Shown here one piece after another: positions 33,759-41,365 of a stretch of 64,000 nt of DNA. The notes beneath the pieces were generated by a model, which worked only from the letters and a program-made list of their open reading frames with translations, was not told where the DNA came from and ran no database searches. The stretch comes from JAGVGT01 sp963807225. Lineage in GTDB: Bacteria > Desulfobacterota > Desulfobulbia > Desulfobulbales > JAGXFP01. Location: assembly GCA_963807225.1 (NCBI GenBank), contig CAWEAD010000005.1:62001-126000 (forward strand). Reading direction: 5' to 3'. Position 1 is the stretch's first letter. Every line of letters starts with the position of its first letter. The translations under genes were made by a program, and so were the position numbers.

Positions 33759-34025
33759 ATGCCTGTGTATGAATACGAATGTCAGTCCTGCAAAGAAATC
33801 ACCGAGACCTGGCAGGGGATTTCTGATGAACCGCTGGCTACTTGCCCGAGTTGCAACGGTCCTCTTAAAAAGATTATTTCCGCGAGTTCCTTTGCCTTGA
33901 AGGGGGGCGGTTGGTACGCCGACGGCTACAATCGAGCCGCGACTTCCGGCAAAAATGAAGGCTGCGCGGCTAAACCCAAGGAAGATTGCGGCAAAAGCAA
34001 AAATACCTCTTGCGGCTCCTGTTAA
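33759..34025 (+). CDS. FmdB family zinc-ribbon protein
   Basis: An 88-residue protein whose start MPVYEYECQSC and the second cysteine pair C-P-S-C (ATCPSCNGPLKKI) form the FmdB/CxxC_CxxC_SSSS regulatory zinc ribbon. The C-terminus is Cys-rich (C-A-A ... C-G-K ... C-G-S-C) as in deltaproteobacterial members. ATG 33759 is used because all family members start M-P-x-Y-E-Y and GACGAGG lies before it. The function of the family is not settled. Confidence 0.9.
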   Translation: MPVYEYECQSCKEITETWQGISDEPLATCPSCNGPLKKIISASSFALKGGGWYADGYNRAATSGKNEGCAAKPKEDCGKSKNTSCGSC

Positions 34026-34046
34026 ACCTAAATTCATTTATCCGAT

Positions 34047-34086
34047 AAAAAAAAGCGCGGCCCGGCAAAGGGTCGCGCTTTTTTTA
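34047..34086. terminator. bidirectional terminator between fmdB and queA
   Basis: AAAAGCGCGGCCC and GGGTCGCGCTTTT pair around GGCAAA, with eight A residues on one side and seven T residues on the other. It separates two convergent genes and can serve both. Confidence 0.9.
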
Positions 34087-34110
34087 TCCGCCTAAAACCT
34101 ATGCCGGATC

Positions 34111-35184
34111 TCAAGCAATAATCGCCATCGCATCGCCATAGCTGTAAAAGCGATAACCCTGCCGCACCGCATGATCATACGCAGCCAACAGCCTTTCCCG
34201 GCCGGCCAGGGCGCTGACCATAAACAGCAGGGATGAGCGAGGCAGGTGAAAATTGGTAATCAGGTTATCGACGATGCGGAATCGATAGCCGGGATAGATA
34301 TACAAATCACACCAGCCCGATCCGGCCTTCAGACAGCCATCACCGCCAACTCCATACTCCAGAGCCCTAACCGTGGTGGTGCCGACCGCCCAGATCCGAC
34401 CGCCGGTTCTCTTGGCACTGTTGACCAGTCCCGCCGTATGTGCCGTAATACTGACATATTCGCGATGGATCCGATGTTGACGAATATCCGTGACCCTGAC
34501 TGGCGCGAAGGTGCCATAACCGACATGCAGGGTTACGCGGGCCACCCCTACCCCCCGGTCAGCAATTCCGGCCAGCAATTCCTCGGTAAAATGCAGTCCG
34601 GCGGTGGGAGCCGCTACTGCTCCGGTTTCTCGGGCATAAACGGTCTGGTATCGCTCACGATCCCGGCTCCCGTCTTCCTCTTGTCGCCGGATATAGGGTG
34701 GCAATGGCACCCGGCCGCATTTATCCATAACCTCGGCAAAGTCTCCACGAAAGACTAATGCCACTCGGACCTTGCCATCTTCCAGCATCTCCAAAACTTC
34801 ACCGGTCAAGCCTTCGGCAAAAACCAGCCTGGTTCCCGGCCGGGGGCGTTTGGAACTTTTCAGAAGCCCCATGACTTCGGTTCTGAGCAGAACCGGCTGC
34901 CCGGGAAGATCGACAAAATCACGCGGATAATCGAGGATCAGCAGTTCGATTCGACCGCCGCTCTCTTTATGTCCCAGCAATCGGGCCGGAAAAACCCTGG
35001 TGTCATTGACCACCAACAGATCGCCTGGCTGGACCAATTCGACAAGTTGGCCGAATTTTCCATCCTCCGGGCTACCGGCACCACCTTTCAGGATCAACAG
35101 GCGCGATTCATCGCGACGTTGGACCGGATGCTGGGCAATACTGCCAAGCGGCAAATCGAAGTCATAATCTATTATATCGAACAT
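34111..35184 (-). CDS. queA: S-adenosylmethionine:tRNA ribosyltransferase-isomerase
   Basis: A 357-residue QueA enzyme, which adds an epoxycyclopentanediol group from S-adenosylmethionine to preQ1 in tRNA during queuosine synthesis. Family stretches are FDFDLP-type start (YDFDLPLGSIAQHPV), VVNDTRVFPARL, GLHFTEELL, VTLHVGYGTFAPV and LITNFHLPRSSLLFMVSA. It is full length. The DUF2065 gene upstream on the same strand ends 30 bases before it. Confidence 0.95.
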   Translation of the reverse strand: MFDIIDYDFDLPLGSIAQHPVQRRDESRLLILKGGAGSPEDGKFGQLVELVQPGDLLVVNDTRVFPARLLGHKESGGRIELLILDYPRDFVDLPGQPVLLRTEVMGLLKSSKRPRPGTRLVFAEGLTGEVLEMLEDGKVRVALVFRGDFAEVMDKCGRVPLPPYIRRQEEDGSRDRERYQTVYARETGAVAAPTAGLHFTEELLAGIADRGVGVARVTLHVGYGTFAPVRVTDIRQHRIHREYVSITAHTAGLVNSAKRTGGRIWAVGTTTVRALEYGVGGDGCLKAGSGWCDLYIYPGYRFRIVDNLITNFHLPRSSLLFMVSALAGRERLLAAYDHAVRQGYRFYSYGDAMAIIA

Positions 35185-35214
35185 CTTTCAACCTTTCGCC
35201 GCACCGGAGGGGGT

Positions 35215-35415
35215 TCAACCTAGGATACCGGTTCGTTGAGACACGAAACACAAAAACAATCCAAGCAAAACCGCGGCAACACCCAAACTCCTGAGCAAAG
35301 CCGGAGAAGCGCCAAGGAGTTGCCGCAGCCAGTTCTGCATGGTCTCCGGAAAAGCGGCATAAGGCAGCCCTTCCAGGATCAAGACCAGGCCCACCAAGGC
35401 AACCAGCAGTTTCAT
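35215..35415 (-). CDS. DUF2065 small membrane protein
   Basis: A 66-residue protein with two hydrophobic helices (about residues 3-22 and 41-60) and the family sequence LEGLPYAAFPE followed by L-R-x-L-G. DUF2065 proteins are short inner-membrane proteins often located beside hflC or purA; the function is unknown. It lies directly upstream of queA and may share its transcript. Confidence 0.85.
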   Translation of the reverse strand: MKLLVALVGLVLILEGLPYAAFPETMQNWLRQLLGASPALLRSLGVAAVLLGLFLCFVSQRTGILG

Positions 35416-35562
35416 CTCTCTGACCTCGTTCTTATTTTTTTATCCGGCGACCGCCTTTAGCCACATCGATTAAGGGGAAAAAACCAGCCCCAAATAATCC
35501 CATCGCCCGGCGACCGTCAAGCAGATTGTCCTCACTTGCCAGGCCGGCTATCGGTTAAATTT

Positions 35563-35597
35563 TGCCAAAATGACAAAAGCCGTATGCCAAAATGACA
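35563..35597. promoter_or_regulatory. tandem activator-site candidates (two TGCCAAAATGACA copies)
   Basis: The 13-base sequence TGCCAAAATGACA occurs twice, at 35563-35575 and 35585-35597, 22 bases apart, about two helical turns. Each copy is an imperfect palindrome with TGYC and GRCA half-sites. They lie 54-88 bases upstream of the sigma-54 promoter at 35651, where an enhancer-binding protein would sit. Confidence 0.6.
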
Positions 35598-35650
35598 TCG
35601 CCGAGCCCTTTGTGAAACTCAAGCCATTGTACTAACGTCACCAACTATGA

Positions 35651-35668
35651 TTGGCACGGTTTTCGCTT
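35651..35668 (+). promoter_or_regulatory. sigma-54 (-24/-12) promoter
   Basis: TTGGCACG, four bases, TCGCT. The GG and GC elements are correctly spaced; the -12 element has TCGC instead of TTGC. The ATG of the first small membrane protein is 44 bases downstream. Confidence 0.6.
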
Positions 35669-35711
35669 ATATAAATAAAGTAATTAGTTAAAAGATAACG
35701 GCGGGAAAAAA

Positions 35712-35948
35712 ATGAACCAAAGCACAGAGCCTGAGACCCTGACCAGAGTCAAAACAAGAAACTCTTTTCATACTTCAGGACAAGCCCTTGAAAATGAGGC
35801 TGCGACAAATCGGTATGCAATGTTCATCCTCGGTGCCGTTTCATTCTTTGCGGGCTTCTGGGCCATTGCCTGTATGGTTTCAGCCATGCTGCAGATCGGC
35901 CCGCTGGCGATTATCAAACAACTGGCCAACGCAATTACAGGCCAATGA
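35712..35948 (+). CDS. small single-helix membrane protein, copy 1
   Basis: A 78-residue protein with a polar N-terminal half (about 35 residues) and one hydrophobic segment (about 37-60) reading FFAGFWAIACMVSAMLQIG, then a short amphipathic tail ending A-I-T-G-Q. It is a paralogue of the next gene: the G-x-W-A-x-A-C-x-V-S-A-M core and the following P-L/I-A-L/I-I-K segment are shared. The family is not one I recognise. It is preceded by GGCGGGAAAAAA and by the sigma-54 promoter. Insertion in the inner membrane is inferred from hydrophobicity only. Confidence 0.75.
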   Translation: MNQSTEPETLTRVKTRNSFHTSGQALENEAATNRYAMFILGAVSFFAGFWAIACMVSAMLQIGPLAIIKQLANAITGQ

Positions 35949-35993
35949 AGCTAGGATAACACGAACAATCTAAATCATTTCAGGAGAAAACAG

Positions 35994-36203
35994 ATGTCAA
36001 CCATGATCAAGACCCAGGAAAAAACCAGAGAAGCATCGAGAACTGCCATTGACTCCGTGTCTCGGGGCAGCATCATAACCATGGGAGTGGCCTCCGCCCT
36101 GGTCGGTTTGTGGGCCGTGGCCTGCCTGGTAAGCGCCATGATAGGTAGCGGCAGCCCCATCGCTCTGATCAAGGACTGGTTCAGCGCCGTCAGCGGCATG
36201 TAA
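35994..36203 (+). CDS. small single-helix membrane protein, copy 2
   Basis: A 69-residue paralogue of the upstream gene. A polar N-terminal half rich in T, R and S precedes a hydrophobic segment (about 32-52) with GLWAVACLVSAM, and the tail reads ALIKDWFSAVSGM. TTTCAGGAGAAAACAG gives a good ribosome-binding site. Both genes sit between one sigma-54 promoter and one terminator and should form a bicistronic transcript. The conserved Trp and Cys within the helix suggest helix-helix contacts. The function is unknown. Confidence 0.78.
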   Translation: MSTMIKTQEKTREASRTAIDSVSRGSIITMGVASALVGLWAVACLVSAMIGSGSPIALIKDWFSAVSGM

Positions 36204-36258
36204 TAAATTGGGGGGGCCTCTGGCAAATTGATATCAGGGCCCGCTTCACATACTTTAC

Positions 36259-36299
36259 GAGGGGCGGAAAGCATTAGTTGCTATCCGCCTCTTTTTTTC
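36259..36299 (+). terminator. terminator after the small membrane protein pair
   Basis: GAGGGGCGGA and TCCGCCTC pair around a loop of about 15 bases and are followed by TTTTTTT. Confidence 0.8.
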
Positions 36300-36396
36300 A
36301 GTGATTTGACTACAGAACAAGGCGGAACAAGCCAGGAGAGATAGCGGGTTCAGTATATATCGGCATGCAATTCTTGATGGCAAGTGACAGTAACGG

Positions 36397-36789
36397 TCAA
36401 TCTCCTTTCACATCCATCAATCCAGCTTCCAGAAATTTCCAATCGCGGCCATAACTTTCACGATTTGCCAAGTGTATGGCAAAAACAGGCCACCATTCCA
36501 GGTCACCCTCAAAGAGAACTCCGCAGCCACCTTTCTCACGCCGAACTATAGTGCCGCCAAGCTTGATGGTCAATTCGGAAGCACGCCCCGTCAAAACTAT
36601 TTCGATCTGGCATTTGGTACCCACCGGAAAGCCGAAATCGCTACGGGCGAACAAACCTTTCATACTGATATCACGGATAACACCGTCTAGGAAGAAGGCC
36701 TTGTTTTCGGCATGCAGGATCACTTTGGCGTCAACCATGATTCTGGTTCGATCTCTCTTCTCCGGGAAAATCGTCGACGTTGTCATCAA
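36397..36789 (-). CDS. PilZ domain protein
   Basis: A 130-residue single PilZ domain. The arginine-rich motif KRDRTR stands at residues 11-16 and D-I-S-M-K-G-L (about 39-45) corresponds to the D/N-x-S-x-x-G element. The fold continues to I-V-R-R-E-K-G-G-C-G-V-L-F. It should bind cyclic di-GMP as a stand-alone receptor. The ATG is at 36789 or 36786 (two adjacent Met codons). It is transcribed toward the small membrane protein pair and is separate from it. Confidence 0.85.
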   Translation of the reverse strand: MMTTSTIFPEKRDRTRIMVDAKVILHAENKAFFLDGVIRDISMKGLFARSDFGFPVGTKCQIEIVLTGRASELTIKLGGTIVRREKGGCGVLFEGDLEWWPVFAIHLANRESYGRDWKFLEAGLMDVKGD

Positions 36790-37091
36790 GTCACCATTGA
36801 AATTTTTGTTAATCCGTGAAGTCCTACCGCAGAATGCTTGCCCTTGAAATTATACCTACAAAAGGTTCTCAATGTCTATTCGCCCGGTGGGTTCCAAACA
36901 AAAAAACATCAAATGTAAGGATTATGTGAACCGGTGTTATTATTCCAACCTGGCAATCAAAGTCCATCATTGACAAATGAGGGCAAAAAATCCCCCGATA
37001 TATTTCAAATCAAGTTTATCAGTGCAGGGTGACAAAATCGGCGGGAATGCCCGGCAAAACCCGGTCATCGGTCAGATTACTGCTTCGTGGA
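36790..37091. other. intergenic stretch without a recognised gene
   Basis: About 300 AT-rich bases between the PilZ gene and tRNA-Arg. It must contain the PilZ promoter and the end of the tRNA transcript. I see no gene and no clear hairpin. Confidence 0.35.
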
Positions 37092-37167
37092 TGGTGCCCC
37101 CGGTAGGAATCGAACCTACGACTCCAGGATTAGGAATCCTGTGCTCTATCCCCTGAGCTACGAGGGC
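37092..37167 (-). tRNA. tRNA-Arg (anticodon CCT)
   Basis: The minus strand reads GCCCTCGTAGCTCAGGGGAT at the 5' end. The anticodon stem CAGGA/TCCTG holds the loop TTCCTAA with anticodon CCT, for codon AGG. The T arm GTAGGTTCGATTCCTAC, the acceptor 3' strand and an encoded CCA follow. The length of 76 bases is normal. Confidence 0.96.
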
Positions 37168-37391
37168 ACTTGATCAGCTTACGTAATGGTTCGCTTTTAT
37201 AGCATTTCCATCTTTAAATAACAAGTTCCGTCTTCCTGCCGGCTCCCACGTGCGGAAACCCTGCAAACCAGTTGGTTTTTGCCCACCAATCGTGTTATTT
37301 TGGGCGGACTGGAGCTCTTGGCTCTGTTGTCTCGCCAGGCACTATGAGAGCTTGATCAGCCAACCAGCAAATCCAGCGGTTATTGCACACA

Positions 37392-37994
37392 ATGATAAAA
37401 TCTCCCAATGTGATCAGACACCAGGCGGCGGTGATTCGCTCCCGGCGGGAAACCCTCAACGGCCACCGAAGCCTCAATCTGTGGTTCACCGGACTTTCCG
37501 GGTCCGGCAAGTCCACCCTGGCACATGCGGTGGAAGAACGTCTGCACCTCATGGGTTGTCGGACTTATGTCTTCGACGGCGATAATGTACGGCACGGACT
37601 TTGCCGAGATCTGGGTTTCAGCCCGGCCGACCGCAGTGAAAACCTGAGGCGGATCGCCGAAATGGTCCACCTGTTCATTGATGCCGGGATTATCTCCCTG
37701 ACCGCCTTTATCTCACCGCTCAAAAGCGACCGGGATAAGGTTCGAGAGATTGTCGGGACGGAAAACTTCGTCGAGATCTACTGTAACTGCCCCCTGGAAA
37801 TCTGCGAGCAAAGAGACGTCAAAGGTCTCTACAGAAAAGCCAGGCGTGGCGAAATATCCAATTATACCGGCATTTCCTCGCCCTATGAACCGCCGGACAG
37901 CCCTGACCTGGAATTCGACACTGCAACTCAGCCCCTGAATGTATGCATCAGGGGGACGATCGATTATCTGAAAGAGGCCGGTATGATCTTTTGA
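37392..37994 (+). CDS. cysC: adenylyl-sulfate kinase
   Basis: About 200 residues. CysC phosphorylates adenosine 5'-phosphosulfate to PAPS. The P-loop GLSGSGKSTLAH, FDGDNVRHGLCRDLGFS and the ISPLKSDRD and LYRKARRGEI segments are all conserved. ATG 37392 is preferred to a TTG at 37383. It is not next to other sulfate-assimilation genes. In anaerobic sulfur-cycling bacteria CysC may serve PAPS-dependent sulfation rather than assimilation. Confidence 0.93.
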   Translation: MIKSPNVIRHQAAVIRSRRETLNGHRSLNLWFTGLSGSGKSTLAHAVEERLHLMGCRTYVFDGDNVRHGLCRDLGFSPADRSENLRRIAEMVHLFIDAGIISLTAFISPLKSDRDKVREIVGTENFVEIYCNCPLEICEQRDVKGLYRKARRGEISNYTGISSPYEPPDSPDLEFDTATQPLNVCIRGTIDYLKEAGMIF

Positions 37995-38239
37995 GTAACC
38001 ACTACCTCCCCGAGGCCACAGCCAGGAGAGAGCGGCTGAGGTCGGGTCGGTACCCGGCAACACCTTAATGCTGTCGCCCTGGTCGCAGATTCCGGTCACT
38101 GTCAATCTGACCCGTGGTCTTTAACCACGATTGTTCCACCACAATTATCGGAGCCATTCCCTGTCCCAGAATCCAGCGAGTTTCAGGGATAATATTTTGC
38201 CCCACCTCAGCGAATCGGCTTCCAAACCTCGGAAAGCAT

Positions 38240-38977
38240 ATGCAGATATCAGAATGGCGCATCAAATGGGGACTAGGTTTCCTGGCAGTGGCTCTGACCG
38301 TTGACCTGAGCCACTATCTGATCTTCGCCGATAGCCGGTACCTCCTGAAATTCATTGTCGCCCAACTGGGTTTCCTGCCGATTTCGGTCTTTCTGGTAAC
38401 CATTGTCTTGAATCAGCTCATGGCCAGGAGAGAAAAGCAGGCCCTCCTGCAGAAGATGAACATGGTGGTCGGTGCCTTCTTCAGCGAAGCTGGTACACAC
38501 CTGCTAACCCTGATTGATCCTGCGGTCGGAAATCCGGCATTGCGGTCCCGGCTATTGTTCTCCTCGCAATGGACCAAAAGTGATTTTGTCGCCGTCCGAG
38601 GCTATCTTGCCGATCATCCGATCAATTCTCTGTCGCCGGCCAGCGGATTCACCGAATTGCGTTCATTCCTCCTGGGCAAACGCGACTTTCTCCTGCTGCT
38701 GCTTGGAAATCCCAACCTCTTGGAGCACGCCTCTTTCACCGAACTGCTCTGGGCGGTCTTTCACCTGGCCGAAGAACTCGGGTGCCGGGCCAATCTTGAA
38801 GAGTTGAGTGTCAACGACGCCGCCCATCTGAACGGCGATGTCCAGCGGGTCAGTCGCCTGCTCTTGCTCGAATGGCTCGCTTATCTGCAGCACCTTCAGG
38901 CAGACTATCCCTACCTATTTTCCCTGGCGGTGAGGACCAATCCCTTTGACCGAAAGGCCACCGCCGCCCTAGAATAG
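38240..38977 (+). CDS. membrane protein of unknown function
   Basis: About 245 residues with two hydrophobic helices at the N-terminus (about residues 11-29 and 36-62) and a soluble C-terminal part of about 180 residues that is helical and rich in leucine (FLLGKRDFLLLLLGNPNLLE). I do not recognise a family. ATG 38240 has GGAAAG before it; the longer frame from 38114 carries a Cys-rich extension that does not look native. No operon partner is close. The protein is probably an inner-membrane protein with a cytoplasmic domain. Confidence 0.65.
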   Translation: MQISEWRIKWGLGFLAVALTVDLSHYLIFADSRYLLKFIVAQLGFLPISVFLVTIVLNQLMARREKQALLQKMNMVVGAFFSEAGTHLLTLIDPAVGNPALRSRLLFSSQWTKSDFVAVRGYLADHPINSLSPASGFTELRSFLLGKRDFLLLLLGNPNLLEHASFTELLWAVFHLAEELGCRANLEELSVNDAAHLNGDVQRVSRLLLLEWLAYLQHLQADYPYLFSLAVRTNPFDRKATAALE

Positions 38978-39159
38978 TTTTCGGGTGGAAACGAAGATTT
39001 TTGTTCGAGGGCAAGGAGCAGGGGCGAAGGAAAAACGCGATTTACTTGGGTCGGGGAGCATTTTCGGCAACGGAGCGACACTGCCACCGATCAAAAAGAT
39101 CGATTCCGAATGGTAACTAGAATAGGATCAGGCTCTAGTCAATTTCACCGGGAGACTTT

Positions 39160-40716
39160 ATGAAACTTGCATACGCCGAGGAAATTCGCCGTCTGGACCG
39201 GATAGCCATCGAAGATTACCGGATACCGGGGCTGATCCTGATGGAAAACGCCGGCGCCGGAACGGTAAAGGCAATGGAAGAGCACTTTGGTGAACTGGAC
39301 GGCCGCACCGTAGCGATTGTCGTTGGGCCCGGCAACAACGGCGGAGACGGCTTGGTCATCGCCCGCCATCTTTTGCAGCGGGGAGGTTTGCCCCTGGTTT
39401 TTCTACTGGTCAAACCGGAAAAGTTCAAAGGCGAGGCCGCCGCCAATCTGGTAATCGTCGGTAATCTGGAAATCCCTCTGTTCATTGTTGATGATCGGGA
39501 GAAAATCAAGTCGCTGATCAACTGCTTGCCGGACTGCGATCTGATCGTCGATGCGATTTTCGGCACCGGTCTAACCAGAAAACCGGCCGGCCATTTCTTT
39601 ACTGCCATTGAAACGATCAATTCCGCCTGCTGCCCCGTAGTAAGCGTGGATCTTCCTTCCGGACTCAACAGCGACACCGGCCAGTTAGTCGGGACCGGTG
39701 TCCGGGCCGCACTGACCACAACCTACGGCTTGGCCAAGCCCGGCCTTTTTTTAGGGCATGGTCCAGAACACACCGGCGCCCTTGCCATCATCGACATCGG
39801 CCTGCCGGCAAGAGCCCTGGTCGATGCCAACCTGCAAACCGAACTTCTGGAGGCTGATTCCGTAAAGACTTGGTTGCCGCCCCGACCAATCTCGTCCCAC
39901 AAGGGCTCATTCGGGCATCTGCTGGTAGTGGCCGGCTCGCATGGCATGAGTGGAGCCGCTCTGCTCTGCGCCAGAGGCGCCTTGCGCGCAGGTGCCGGAT
40001 TGGTTTCCCTGGTCGCCCCCGAACGTCTCCAAGCGATTTTTGCCACCGCCCTGCCCGAGGCCATGACTATACCCCTGATGACCGCCAATGCCGGACATGT
40101 AACTCCGGGAGACCTGCGTTCGATCCTGTCGGCTACGCGCGGAAAATCAGCCGCGGTGCTCGGCCCGGGTCTTGGCCAGGATAAAGGTACGGGAGAAGTT
40201 GTGGCCGAACTCTATCATCAACTCGAGATCCCGTTGGTGGTCGATGCCGACGGCCTGAACCTGCTGGCCACTCGGGGCACCGATCTGAACAATGCTCCCG
40301 CTCCCAGGATCCTTACCCCGCATCCCGGGGAGATGTCTCGCCTGACCGGCATCAGCGTCGCCAAGATTCAGGCCGATCGTCTCAATATCGCCAGGGAGTT
40401 TGCCACCGGCAACAATATCTTCCTGGTCCTCAAGGGCAACGGAACCGTTGTCGCCTCACCAGATGGAAGCCTGGCCATCAACGCTACCGGCAATTCGCTG
40501 TTGGCCACCGGCGGCAGCGGAGACGTGCTCGCCGGCCTGATCGGCGGCCTGCTGGCCCAGGGCTTATCCCCTCGAAAGAGCGCCGGACTGGCTGTTTTTA
40601 TCCACGGCCGAGCGGCTGACCGCCGTCTCGAACTGGATCAATTAAACTGCGGCCTCCTGGTCTCCGAATTGGCCGACCAGGTACCTTCGGTGATGGCTGA
40701 ACTGCTCAACGACTGA
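39160..40716 (+). CDS. nnrDE: bifunctional NAD(P)H-hydrate epimerase/dehydratase
   Basis: A 518-residue fusion. The N-terminal epimerase (NnrE/YjeF_N, about 1-215) begins MKLAYAEEIRRLDRIAIEDY and has GPGNNGGDGLVIARHL. The C-terminal ADP- or ATP-dependent dehydratase (NnrD, about 230-510) has HKGSFGHLLVVAGSHGMSGAA, LGPGLGQDKG, TPHPGEMSRL and TGGSGDVLAGLIGGLLAQG. Together they repair NADHX and NADPHX. The fused form is common in bacteria. GGGAGACTTT lies before the ATG. Confidence 0.94.
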   Translation: MKLAYAEEIRRLDRIAIEDYRIPGLILMENAGAGTVKAMEEHFGELDGRTVAIVVGPGNNGGDGLVIARHLLQRGGLPLVFLLVKPEKFKGEAAANLVIVGNLEIPLFIVDDREKIKSLINCLPDCDLIVDAIFGTGLTRKPAGHFFTAIETINSACCPVVSVDLPSGLNSDTGQLVGTGVRAALTTTYGLAKPGLFLGHGPEHTGALAIIDIGLPARALVDANLQTELLEADSVKTWLPPRPISSHKGSFGHLLVVAGSHGMSGAALLCARGALRAGAGLVSLVAPERLQAIFATALPEAMTIPLMTANAGHVTPGDLRSILSATRGKSAAVLGPGLGQDKGTGEVVAELYHQLEIPLVVDADGLNLLATRGTDLNNAPAPRILTPHPGEMSRLTGISVAKIQADRLNIAREFATGNNIFLVLKGNGTVVASPDGSLAINATGNSLLATGGSGDVLAGLIGGLLAQGLSPRKSAGLAVFIHGRAADRRLELDQLNCGLLVSELADQVPSVMAELLND

Positions 40717-40874
40717 GGACTGATCAAATCAACGGTGGCCGGAACCCGGCGCCGGATGTTATATAGTCGAACAAGTTGCGATCAATACGGATTGATCACC
40801 CGATGCAAAGCGTCGAGGTAAACCGATCATAAATTTTTGCCTAGAAATTTGCCGAAACCGTAAAGGAGAATGTC

Positions 40875-41324
40875 ATGCGTACAGCTGGTGAGATAATGAC
40901 CCGTGAAATAATCACCGTATCCCCGGAACTGGGTGTAGCGGAACTGGCCAACCTGTTCTGGGAAAAAAGTATCAGCGGCGCCCCGGTGGTCGATGCCGAC
41001 GGCCGGCTGGTTGGGGTGGTGACCGAAACTGACCTGATCGATCAGAGCAAAAAAGTACATATTCCAACGGTGCTGAACATTCTCGACAGCATGATCATTC
41101 TGGAAAATCCGGCCAAGCTGGACCGGGAATTAAAGAAAATGACCGGTACCAGGGTCAAGGATATCTGTACCTCGGAGCCGGTAACCGTGACTGAGGATAC
41201 GCGTATGGATGAACTGGCCTCGATCATGTCCGAGCGTCATCTGCATACCCTGCCGGTTCTTAAGGATGGGCGGCTGGTCGGGGTCATCGGTAAAGCAGAT
41301 ATCATCCGGGCGATGTTCACATAA
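40875..41324 (+). CDS. CBS-domain pair protein
   Basis: A 149-residue protein made of two CBS motifs (about 8-60, MTREIITVSPELGVAELA ..., and about 90-146, C-T-S-E-P-V-T-V-T-E-D-T-R-M-D-E-L-A ...). CBS pairs usually bind adenosine nucleotides and sense energy state, or act as inosine monophosphate-related regulatory units. No catalytic domain is attached, so it is probably a stand-alone regulator of an unknown partner. AAAGGAGAATGTC precedes the ATG. Confidence 0.87.
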   Translation: MRTAGEIMTREIITVSPELGVAELANLFWEKSISGAPVVDADGRLVGVVTETDLIDQSKKVHIPTVLNILDSMIILENPAKLDRELKKMTGTRVKDICTSEPVTVTEDTRMDELASIMSERHLHTLPVLKDGRLVGVIGKADIIRAMFT

Positions 41325-41365
41325 AGGACGTTGAGGTAAGGTCGGATAAAAATTGCCCGCCTGAA

